Notes under the pieces: generated by a model | The model's input: only the letters and a program-made list of their open reading frames with translations | Told to the model about the DNA's origin: nothing | Databases searched by the model: none | Shown here: one piece after another, positions 1 to 8,100 of the stretch | Position numbering within the stretch: position 1 is the stretch's first letter | Layout: every line of letters starts with the position of its first letter | Position numbers and translations under genes: made by a program | Origin: a virus | Virus record (IMG/VR): IMGVR_UViG_3300027734_003408 | Span: 1 to 55,848 of that record | Strand: one strand, 5' to 3' | DNA: 55,848 bases

Positions 1-532
1 TATGGGTTTTACTACTGCGATTTCCCCCTGTTTTCATCATCAAGTATTCGTAGGTGATTCTGTGTGCACCTGATCCCACAGCAATAAACACAGGTTGAGG
101 GGTGGTACGCAACAGCGCGGCAAACTCATCAGGCGTGTTCACCGCACTGGTTGAGATAGCCACCAACACTAGAGGGCTCTTGCCTGTGGTGAGCACATCT
201 TCAAAACTATTGTATTCATACTTTTTGATGTCTCGCTGCCAGATGTCTTGTGTGACGTATTGACTCATGTGATTGAACGCAGCAATGGTATGTCCATCAG
301 GTGCCACAGTCATCAGGTGATTCATGGCAATCACACTGTCCCCACCTGCACGATTTTCCACAACAAACGTGATCTTTTTGTTGGTGCGGTTGATGATCTG
401 TGACAGTTTTCTAAATGCCAGTTCGTTGCCAGCACCAGGTGCATTGCCTATCACCACTGTGACAGGGCGTGTGGGTTCCCAGGCTAGAGCCATCACAGGC
501 AGCATGAGTAAGAGTACGAGCAGTCGTTTCAT
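1..532 (-). CDS. Bug/TctC-family periplasmic solute-binding protein (partial, 3' end outside window)
   Basis: The start codon is at 532 and the reading frame is open to the left edge, so only about 177 N-terminal residues are visible. The protein begins with a typical signal peptide (MKRLLVLLLMLPVMALA) followed by the family signature: PVTVVIG, then NAPGAGNELAFRKLSQIIN, then VVENRAGGDSVIA and APDGHTIAAFN. Bug/TctC proteins are periplasmic receptors that bind carboxylates and related small solutes, usually for tripartite tricarboxylate transporters, and are hugely expanded in Burkholderiales. No TctA or TctB partner is visible. The gene starts 9 nt after the stop of a small membrane-protein gene on the same strand, so it is probably co-transcribed with phage genes. 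Family assignment is confident; the substrate is unknown. Confidence 0.85.
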   Translation of the reverse strand, partial: MKRLLVLLLMLPVMALAWEPTRPVTVVIGNAPGAGNELAFRKLSQIINRTNKKITFVVENRAGGDSVIAMNHLMTVAPDGHTIAAFNHMSQYVTQDIWQRDIKKYEYNSFEDVLTTGKSPLVLVAISTSAVNTPDEFAALLRTTPQPVFIAVGSGAHRITYEYLMMKTGGNRSSKTH

Positions 533-541
533 AATAGTTCC

Positions 542-772
542 TTATTTCAAAAAATACATGTACACCAGTGCCGGTATGATAATGAAGAACTGGGGCAAAA
601 AGTTCAACATCAGGGCTCGCTCACGCCAGCGATAACCCACATAGATCCAGCCACAGGCTCCGATCATTTGTACAAAACTGTTCCAAGGCGTGATGCCAAA
701 CACATGCAACACCATGGCACACAAGATTGTGACAGCACTGGCGTACTTGATATACCAAACATGATCTCTCAT
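542..772 (-). CDS. small multi-pass membrane protein
   Basis: A 76-residue protein starting MRDHVWYIKYASAVTI. The chosen ATG overlaps the stop of the upstream gene as ATGA (769-772), a sign of translational coupling; a longer frame exists but would run into the neighbour. Three hydrophobic stretches are visible at roughly residues 9-25, 30-46 and 54-74, separated by a basic loop (GYRWRERA). It would sit in the host inner membrane. It resembles short uncharacterised membrane proteins of marine and freshwater T4-like phages. It is not a TctB subunit, which is about twice as long, although it precedes the Bug receptor gene. Function unknown. Confidence 0.6.
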   Translation of the reverse strand: MRDHVWYIKYASAVTILCAMVLHVFGITPWNSFVQMIGACGWIYVGYRWRERALMLNFLPQFFIIIPALVYMYFLK

Positions 773-1344
773 TTGAACACCGTTACTAAAATATCTGGAA
801 CAGTCCGTGCAATATCTGCTCGGTGCCCAAATGTTGACTCCACCCATTCGGGGGTAAAGTGATGCCAAGTGGCGTTTCTACTGTGTGCATATTCAAGTAT
901 GCACTGATTCTGTTGGGTGATTGCTGCCAACATGCCCATGCTGTCTTTGTAAGCGTCATAGCAAGGATACTTGATTTGAAATCCTCCGGCTTCGTGCCAC
1001 CAAGCATATGACGCCATGTCCGGACGATACACCAACATGATCCAATCCGCAGGAAATGCTTGTGCTACATCAGGCAACATATATGCCCAGTCGTGACTTT
1101 TGACCAAGCGTGTGCTGCTGGGCTCGGTCCAAGCTGAGTCAATGTAGTCAGCATCTAGTCGGCATTCCAGTTCCATGCCAGGGCCAAAGTATGCACCTTG
1201 ATGTCCGGTGTAACTGTGATGACTGTAGGTACGTGCAGGTGTACGGTCACTTGTATTAAAGCCAGGAATTGATTCCAAGGTTTGTGCAATACCTGACCAG
1301 CGTGAGCCAGGCACACCTGTTAAAAATATTCTGTTGGGAAGCAT
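769..1344 (-). CDS. sulfotransferase-like / P-loop protein
   Basis: 191 residues. The N-terminus reads RIFLTGVPGSRWSGIAQTLE, a P-loop-like motif with the GxPGSRWS form seen in PAPS-dependent sulfotransferases and in a group of phage proteins annotated as sulfotransferase-like; the classical Walker A lysine is missing. Further in, TRLVKSHDWAYML resembles the KSH-type segment after the first strand in sulfotransferases, and DWIMLVYRPDMASYAWW resembles the 3'-phosphate-binding region. The family moves sulfate or binds nucleotides, but the substrate cannot be read here. Its start codon shares a CATG with the divergent methyltransferase gene, and its stop overlaps the next gene as ATGA. Confidence 0.5.
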   Translation of the reverse strand: MLPNRIFLTGVPGSRWSGIAQTLESIPGFNTSDRTPARTYSHHSYTGHQGAYFGPGMELECRLDADYIDSAWTEPSSTRLVKSHDWAYMLPDVAQAFPADWIMLVYRPDMASYAWWHEAGGFQIKYPCYDAYKDSMGMLAAITQQNQCILEYAHSRNATWHHFTPEWVESTFGHRADIARTVPDILVTVFK

Positions 1345-1876
1345 GAGTATAATTAATTATATGGATCAACACACCCTAGACAAATATTTCAGCACACACT
1401 GGCATTCAAACATTGACCAATATGAGTATTCAGGGTGGGCCTTGTGCAATAAAATACATCTAGGCGAATCAGTGCTGGATGTGGGCTGTGGCACCAACCC
1501 GTTTAGAGGACGCATTGCCAACTTGATCGGAATTGATCCTGCATTTGATCAGGCCGACTACAAGTGTACCATTGAACAATTCCGATCAAACATTCAGTTC
1601 AACGTGGCTTTTTGTTTGGGCAGTGTAAACTTTGGCTCAGAAGCGACTATTCTACGACAAATTGGTCATGTGGTCGATCTGTTGACTCCACATGCTAGAA
1701 TCTACTGGCGCTGCAATCCCGGACGTCAAGATCATGGCAACGAACATTGTCAGGCAATTGATTTCTTTTCATGGACCCCAGAACTGTTGACCCAGTATGC
1801 TGAACAGTTTGGATTTACTGTAGCCGATCTACAGCAAGATTCAAACAACAGGCTCTACTGCGAGTGGACACGCTGA
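1343..1876 (+). CDS. class I SAM-dependent methyltransferase
   Basis: About 177 residues from the ATG at 1343; a second in-frame ATG at 1361 (MDQHTLDKYF) is an equally possible start. The S-adenosylmethionine motif I is plain: ESVLDVGCGTNPFRG near residue 45, followed by the acidic strand end LIGIDP. A later segment, HARIYWRCNPG, occupies the usual position of a core strand and C-terminal part. The substrate is unknown; small phage methyltransferases may act on sugars, nucleotides or proteins. It is one of few plus-strand genes in this half and ends one base before the convergent Gly-rich fibre gene. Confidence 0.7.
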   Translation: MSIINYMDQHTLDKYFSTHWHSNIDQYEYSGWALCNKIHLGESVLDVGCGTNPFRGRIANLIGIDPAFDQADYKCTIEQFRSNIQFNVAFCLGSVNFGSEATILRQIGHVVDLLTPHARIYWRCNPGRQDHGNEHCQAIDFFSWTPELLTQYAEQFGFTVADLQQDSNNRLYCEWTR

Positions 1877-1877
1877 T

Positions 1878-2834
1878 TTACCAACTGATTATGATCACAA
1901 AACCCGGGCCACCGTAGCCACCAGGTCTGACTGTGACGCTGGTTATATTTGATCCACCTGATCCGCCGCCACCACAACCCGGAGCACCATCGCCACCTGC
2001 ACCAGGAATACTGCTTGCATTTTGAACTGCGCCGCCGCCACCTGTGCCTCCAAAATTAAATAACAAGTTTCGTGACACAAATCCTGATCTGCCTGCACCG
2101 CCCGAACTAGGAGCATTTGTGCCGGCAATGCCACCCGAGATGGGCAATGGGAAGAAGTCAGTGCCCAGTGTACCTGTTATTGCACTGACAGCACCGCCTG
2201 CAAACGCTGCATTAACACCATTACTCCCACCGCCACCTGTTCCACCTGTGACCATGAGGCCATTCGCTTGTGGAGTTAATGAGTCTCCAACAGCCGTAAT
2301 TCGGCCAGTGCTACCAGCCTGGCCAGCCAAAAAATTATAAACTCCACGTCCGGCCAAGCACATGTTGGCGATTGTGGACACAGTCCCGGCAGTCCCGGCA
2401 AGCCCGGACACACCGCCCCCACCACCACCGCCCCCACCACCATTGGCAACCAAAAACAGCATGTTGGCAGTGAGTGTGGTGCTGGGTTCTATTGCAACAT
2501 AAGTTGCTATGCCAGCAGTGCCATTAGCCGAAGCTACCGCTCCACCAACCCCACCAAATCCTGCTTGAACATACAAGGTGTCAGGTACAAATTGTGCGGG
2601 AATCATCGCTGTGGTCTGTGCACCTGATCCACCACCACCACCACCGCAACCTGTGGCGGCTGCGTTTCGTCCACAACCACCACCACCTGCACCACCTACT
2701 CCAATCATGTACACCCAGTTTACACCTCGTGGTTTACGCCAGGTCTGCCAACGTACTAGTGTGGTACCGGTTGCGGCGTAGAACTGCTGTATATCATAGC
2801 CTGGTGTTGAGAGTATGTGATTGAAATCTAGCAT
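1878..2834 (-). CDS. glycine-rich tail fibre/virion protein, paralogue 1
   Basis: 318 residues. The N-terminal block MLDFNHILSTPGYDIQQF leads to a tryptophan-rich strand (VRWQTWRKPRGV) and [14 protein letters not shown], then long polyglycine tracts broken by short beta-strand-like segments. The N-terminal block and the C-terminal ending (GGPGFVIIISW) are shared with the next two genes, so the three are tandem paralogues. Polyglycine-rich domains of this kind occur at the tips of T4-like phage adhesins, where Gly-rich loops form the receptor-binding surface. Role as an adhesin tip or accessory fibre is inferred. Four bases separate it from the upstream paralogue. Confidence 0.7.
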   Translation of the reverse strand: MLDFNHILSTPGYDIQQFYAATGTTLVRWQTWRKPRGVNWVYMIGVGGAGGGGCGRNAAATGCGGGGGGSGAQTTAMIPAQFVPDTLYVQAGFGGVGGAVASANGTAGIATYVAIEPSTTLTANMLFLVANGGGGGGGGGGVSGLAGTAGTVSTIANMCLAGRGVYNFLAGQAGSTGRITAVGDSLTPQANGLMVTGGTGGGGSNGVNAAFAGGAVSAITGTLGTDFFPLPISGGIAGTNAPSSGGAGRSGFVSRNLLFNFGGTGGGGAVQNASSIPGAGGDGAPGCGGGGSGGSNITSVTVRPGGYGGPGFVIIISW

Positions 2835-2837
2835 AGT

Positions 2838-3770
2838 TTACCAACTCATGATAATAACAAAACCGTCACCACCGTTGCCGGGTCTGGCCAAGGTGGCTGA
2901 CAATGTAGAACCACCTGCGCCGCCGCCACCAGATCCGGGTGCGCCATCGCCGCCGCCGCCGGCTGCCGGCCCGCTAGTGAGCCCTTCGCCACCGCCGCCT
3001 GCACCACCATAATTCATTATGAAATTTTTCATAACAGCACCTGCTCGACCAGTATCTGATGCACCAGCACTAGGTGCGCTACCTCCAGCATAAGTAGGCA
3101 AAAAGAAATCATTTATGGGTGAACCCGCTGGCACTGTGAATCCACCGCCAGCGCCGCCACCAAGACTACTGCCAGATGACCCACCACCACCTGCTCCGCC
3201 CATGACCATGAGTCCAGTAACTGGATAAGTCACAGCATTACTGGCGGTGTTGACTGCACCACCTGCTGTGCCAGATTGCCCCACAAAAAATGTGTAGTAT
3301 CCACGTGCAGCCAAGGGCATGCCAGCAATGGTGGCCACAGTGCCACCAGTGACAGCACCTGATGCTCCACCGTTGGCCACTAATAATGTCATGTTGGCAG
3401 TGAGTGTGGTACTGGGTTCTATGGCAATATAAGTTGGTACTCCACCCACTTGTGTAGCAGCACTTACCAGCACAGCAGGTTGTCGACCTCCTGCACCACA
3501 TTGCACATACAATGTATCAGGTACGAAAAATGCCGGAATCCACACGCAGGTTTGAGCACCCGAGCCACCGCCGCCACCGCCTGCATTACTAGCGGCCGCG
3601 TTGGAACTCACTGCACCACTACTTCCACCACCCACACCTATCATGTAGATGTTTTTAACGCCACGTGGTTTGCGCCAGGTCTGCCACTGTGTCAATGTCG
3701 CAGTGCTTTGCCCAGAGAAATACTGCACATCCATGCCGGGAGTTGAGAGTATGTTGTTGAAGTCTAGCAT
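2838..3770 (-). CDS. glycine-rich tail fibre/virion protein, paralogue 2
   Basis: 310 residues with the same plan as its two neighbours: MLDFNNILSTPGMDVQYF, a WQTWRKPRG strand, YMIGVGG, several Gly-rich tracts, the shared segment YIAIEPSTTLTANM, and a C-terminus ending GDGFVIIMSW. The block FVPDTLYVQ before a Gly-rich loop is common to all three copies. The conserved frame with divergent Gly-rich loops is what one expects of duplicated receptor-binding tips. No catalytic motif is visible. It is one base from the upstream copy, so the three are certainly co-transcribed. Confidence 0.7.
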   Translation of the reverse strand: MLDFNNILSTPGMDVQYFSGQSTATLTQWQTWRKPRGVKNIYMIGVGGGSSGAVSSNAAASNAGGGGGGSGAQTCVWIPAFFVPDTLYVQCGAGGRQPAVLVSAATQVGGVPTYIAIEPSTTLTANMTLLVANGGASGAVTGGTVATIAGMPLAARGYYTFFVGQSGTAGGAVNTASNAVTYPVTGLMVMGGAGGGGSSGSSLGGGAGGGFTVPAGSPINDFFLPTYAGGSAPSAGASDTGRAGAVMKNFIMNYGGAGGGGEGLTSGPAAGGGGDGAPGSGGGGAGGSTLSATLARPGNGGDGFVIIMSW

Positions 3771-3771
3771 G

Positions 3772-4701
3772 TTATGTAGTTATTATGTAAACAAATCCTG
3801 GACCACCTGAACCAGCAGGGGCAATGGTAGGGAAGCTGTTGCTTGCGCCACCGCCACCGCCACCGCCACATCCTGGTGCACCATTACTACCAGCAGTACC
3901 TTGAAAACTGCCACCACCGCCACCACCTCCTGTGCCCCCATAATTCATCATGAAGTTTCTTGCTATAAATCCAGGATTTGCATCAATTGATGCAAATGCA
4001 GAGCCGCCTTGCAAGAGTGGGAAAAACTCTGTTCCAAGAAAACCACTGGTGCCTACTGTGCCGCCGGTGCCTGATCCCACACCGCCACCGCCGGATCCGC
4101 CAGTGACCATGAGTCCGGTGGTGGGTAGGTTAACTGTTGGTGCACTGGAGTTGGCCGCACCACCGGCACCGCCCACCTGTCCTGCTATCAGCGTATAAAA
4201 TCCCCGACCGGCCAAACACATGCCAGCAAGGGTTGCGGCTGCAACTGCACCCGGTGCTAAACCACCATTTGCAGTAGTAGGGGCAGTTGCACTCACAGTG
4301 CCGTTGTTGGCCAGCAACACAGTTCCTGCAGGTGCAATGGTTGTGTAAGGTGAGATACACACATAGGTTGGCTGTCCCACAACACCAAACCCTGCCGAAG
4401 TGGTTGCTCCTGCTCCACCTGCTCCTGCTTGAATGTACAACACATCCGGCACAAACATGGCTGGAATCATCACAGTGGTCTGGCCGCCACTGCTGCCACC
4501 TGCGCCACCGCCACCGGTAGTGACCGCAGCAGCATTACCACAACTGCCGCCACCACCGCCACCCACACCAATCATGTAGATCCATCGAGCACCACGTGGT
4601 TTTTTCCACACTTGCCACTGCAATAGAGTAGTAGTGACCGGGCCTCGAAAATACTGTATGTCAGCGCCGGGAGTGGCTAAAATGTTGTTGAAATCTAGCA
4701 T
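3772..4701 (-). CDS. glycine-rich tail fibre/virion protein, paralogue 3
   Basis: 309 residues, the first copy in transcription order. It starts MLDFNNILATPGADIQYF, has WQVWKKPRGARWIYMIGVGG and then Gly-rich loops, the shared MIPAMFVPDVLYIQ strand, and a shorter ending (GGPGFVYIITT). It is more divergent from copies 1 and 2 in the middle third, where the EPSTTL strand is replaced by SPYTTIAPAGTV. It follows the small structural gene at 4711 by nine bases. Its function as part of a fibre tip or adhesin is inferred from composition and from its place beside the giant fibres. Confidence 0.7.
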   Translation of the reverse strand: MLDFNNILATPGADIQYFRGPVTTTLLQWQVWKKPRGARWIYMIGVGGGGGGSCGNAAAVTTGGGGAGGSSGGQTTVMIPAMFVPDVLYIQAGAGGAGATTSAGFGVVGQPTYVCISPYTTIAPAGTVLLANNGTVSATAPTTANGGLAPGAVAAATLAGMCLAGRGFYTLIAGQVGGAGGAANSSAPTVNLPTTGLMVTGGSGGGGVGSGTGGTVGTSGFLGTEFFPLLQGGSAFASIDANPGFIARNFMMNYGGTGGGGGGGSFQGTAGSNGAPGCGGGGGGGASNSFPTIAPAGSGGPGFVYIITT

Positions 4702-4710
4702 GTTAGGTGT

Positions 4711-5133
4711 TTAATATGCGCCGGCAATTACACTAGCAACCCAGCCTGCGGCCACTGTGGTGCCTAGACCTGCATACAGTCTGTAGCCTGCGGGCAAGGC
4801 AAAGTTTAGTGGATAGTCAACGTCCACTGTGGCTGCGGTGTTGGTGGCAGTGGTACCCGGCAAGGATACTTCACCATAAAACACGTTGTTGGTGGCTGTG
4901 GCGTTGGTTGAGCCGTTGTTGATGTATATACGTGCCACGCTGGCTGTGTTGGTACCAATTGCTTTTAATCTTATACGCTGTACAAAACCGCCATTGGTGG
5001 CGTCTGCTGTAAAGATCAAGATGTTGTTGGCACCAGCGCCTGTATAGTCACCGGTGGCTGTTAGTAGTGTGGTGCTGGCAATGCCACCTACGGCACCTGC
5101 TTTTGAAAAAATTGGATTGGGATTTGCTGCCAT
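4711..5133 (-). CDS. small virion structural protein (beta-rich)
   Basis: 140 residues starting MAANPNPIFSKAGAVGG. The sequence is rich in Ala, Thr, Asn and Gly with alternating hydrophobic strands, for example TLLTATGDYTG, LIFTADATNGGFVQRIRLKA and PLNFALPAGYRLYAGLG. Proteins of this size and pattern occur beside tail-fibre genes in several tailed phages and look like jelly-roll head or tail decoration proteins. The ATG has a purine-rich leader (GGAGATATAAAAC) and a late-promoter-like octamer 25 nt upstream. Exact virion location is unknown. Confidence 0.55.
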   Translation of the reverse strand: MAANPNPIFSKAGAVGGIASTTLLTATGDYTGAGANNILIFTADATNGGFVQRIRLKAIGTNTASVARIYINNGSTNATATNNVFYGEVSLPGTTATNTAATVDVDYPLNFALPAGYRLYAGLGTTVAAGWVASVIAGAY

Positions 5134-5158
5134 GTTTTATATCTCCATTATGTATGTA

Positions 5159-5166
5159 TATTTATG
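5159..5166 (-). promoter_or_regulatory. T4 late-promoter-like octamer
   Basis: On the minus strand the bases read CATAAATA, one mismatch from the T4 late consensus TATAAATA and matching the looser NATAAATA form of T4-like relatives. It lies 25 nt before the ATG at 5133, a normal leader length, and overlaps the stop codon of the upstream giant fibre gene. It would give the small structural gene and the Gly-rich trio their own late transcript. Inference from sequence only. Confidence 0.4.
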
Positions 5167-8100
5167 GCAGGTTCCACCACTGTGCTGTGGTTGTGACCCT
5201 GCCCAAGTTCATGCCTGTGTCTTGTGTGGTGTCATCCGCAAAGTTGAATCCAAGATTATCCACAGTGACCACGTTGGCTGTACCGCCCACTGAAAACGCT
5301 ATGTTACCACCAGATGTGTTGATGTTCACATTTGATGTGCCATTGGCAATGCTGGCACCAGCAATACCAGTCAACTGTGAGCCATTACCTATGAAGTAGT
5401 TGCCGGCAATGTTACCAGTTGTGGTGATATTGGCAGCACTGACCAGAGCCGACACCACGTTTGAACTCAAACTCAAACCCGCTGCATTTAGGTTACCACC
5501 TGTGATGTTGCCAGTGACTGAAACTGTGGTTCCTGTGTGTGTTGTGGCATTGACATTGGCACCACCCAAGATGTTACCACCTGAGATATTGGCAGTTGTG
5601 GTGATATTGGCTGCTGACACCAAAGCACTTACCACGTTTGAGCTCAAGCTCAAACCGGCTGCATTTAAGTTACCACCTGTGATGTTACCAGTTACCGAAA
5701 CTGTGGTTCCTGTGTGTGTTGTGGCATTGACATTGGCACCACCCAAGATGTTACCACCTGAAATATTGGCAGTTGTTGTGACATTTGATGTTGAATTGAT
5801 TGCTGACACCACGTTTGAACTCAAGCTCAGGCCAGCGGCATTCAAATTACCACCAGTAATATTACCAGTCACACTCACAATGGTGCCAGTTACATTGCCC
5901 ACCACGGTGCCAATCAAGTTACCACCAGAGATATTGGCAGTTGTTGTGACATTGCTGGTTGAATTGATTGCTGACACCACGTTTGAACTCAGGCTCAATC
6001 CCCCAGCGTTCAAATTACCACCAGTGATGTTACCAGTAGCTGATATCAAGCCATTTACATATTCACCTGTGGTGGCCCATACCACCACGTTTGATGTTCC
6101 AGCCACACCCACTGTGATGTTGGCACTGCTCAACACAGTGACATTTGATGTACCGTTAGTGATACTTGTGCCACCACTGCTGGCAATTCCTGTGAGTTGT
6201 GATCCATTTCCTATGAAATAAGCACCGGCAACGTTGCCAGTTGTGGTGATGTTTGATGTTGAATTGATTGCACTTACAACATTTGAACTTAGACTCAACC
6301 CAGCGGCATTCAAGTTGCCACCGGTTATGTTACCTGTCACTGACACTGTTGTACCAGTTACATTACCTACCAGTGTGCCAAGTATATTACCACCACTAAT
6401 GTTGCCAGTTGTGGTGATGTTTGAGGTTGAATTGATTGCACTCACAACATTGCTGCTTAAACTCAATCCAGCAGCATTTAGATTACCACCGGTTATGTTG
6501 CCTGTCACACTTACACTGGTGCCGGTGGCAGCACCAATATTGGGAGTGGTCAAGTTGGCTGATGTTTTGACAATGATATTGCCCGAGCCATCAAACGCAG
6601 TGGTTGTATTATCAACTTTGGCATTGATAACTGTGCCCGCCAAACTAACACCAGCCAGGGTGTTGGCTGTGTAAACCTGACTGGTGGCAAAAGTACTGAA
6701 TGTGATATTGCTGGTACCAAATGTGATTGTACCAGCGGGTGCGCTGACAATAAATGCTGTGCCTGCATTGACGCTGCCACCAGTGGTATAGAAATAGTCG
6801 TTGATGCTGAATGCAGTGGCACTGTCTGACCCGTACTCGTCAGCATCAGTTGAACGCACAATGTTGGTGGCGTTGGCCCAGGTGTACACACCGTTGGTGA
6901 CTGCGTTGGCTTCGTTCTTGACAAGAATACGTGTGCCCACGGTTTGTACATTGGCAGTGTCAATCAGGTTAAAACTACCAGTTGTGGTCAACAGTGCACC
7001 AACCCCATTGCCTGCACCGTTGGGCTGAGTGTATGTGATTGTGCCACCTGTGGTGGCAGCCATTGTGGTTGTTGAGGCTGCTGCTACAGGTTGGTGATAG
7101 GCAATACCGCTGGTTACATAAAGATCAACATAGTTTTTAGTGGCCACATCTTGATTTTGCACAGGATCTAACACGCCATTGATGTATGTTGAGTTGACCA
7201 CAACATTGCCAGTAGCACTGAGATTCAGCGCACCAGTTGATTTGACAGTGGTAGCAGTACCAACAATGGTATTGGTGTTGACGTTACCACCAGTGATGTT
7301 GCCTGTGGCACTGATCAAGCCAGGTGTGGTGATGTTGCCACCGGCAATGTTTGAGGTGGCATTTAGATTGCCAATCACATTGCCACTCAGGCTCAGGCCA
7401 GCGGCCACCAAGTTGCCAGACAGTACATTGCCTGTGGCACTGATGTTTCCCGAAGAAGTAATGCCACCGGCTGCAACATTGCTGACAGCACTGACGTTAC
7501 CACCGGTGATGTTGGCACTAGCACTGAGTGTGGTGGCACTGATCACATTGGCACCAGTGATATTACCGCCTGAGCCGCCACCTGAGATGATGTTGCCACC
7601 CGTGATGTTGCCAGTTGCTGAGATCAATCCAGTTACATATTCACCTGTGGTGGCCCATACCACCACATTTGATGTACCACCCACACCCACAGTGACGTTG
7701 CCACCTGAACTCACAACAGTGACGTTGCTTGTGCCATTGCTGATACTTGTGCCACTACCGCTGGCAATGCCAGTGAGTTGTGATCCATTTCCTATGAAAT
7801 AACCACCTGAGATGTTGGCAGTTGTGGTGATGTTTGAGGTTGAATTGATTGCACTTACAACATTTGAACTCAGGCTCAAACCAGCAGCATTCAAGTTGCC
7901 GGCAGTTACATTACCAGTTGAACTAATCAATCCCGGTGTGGTGACATTGCCACCAGCAATGTTGCCAGTGACATTGAGTGCGCTGATAACGTTACCACTC
8001 AGGCTCAGGCCCACAGCATTTACATTTCCAGCCAGCACATTGCCTGTGGCACTGATATTGCCTGAAGAAGTAATGCCTGCGGCACCCACATTGCTGACAG

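Noticed and set aside
542-772. TctB subunit of a tripartite tricarboxylate transporter beside the Bug receptor
   Set aside because: It has about 76 residues and three short helices; TctB has about 150 residues with four.
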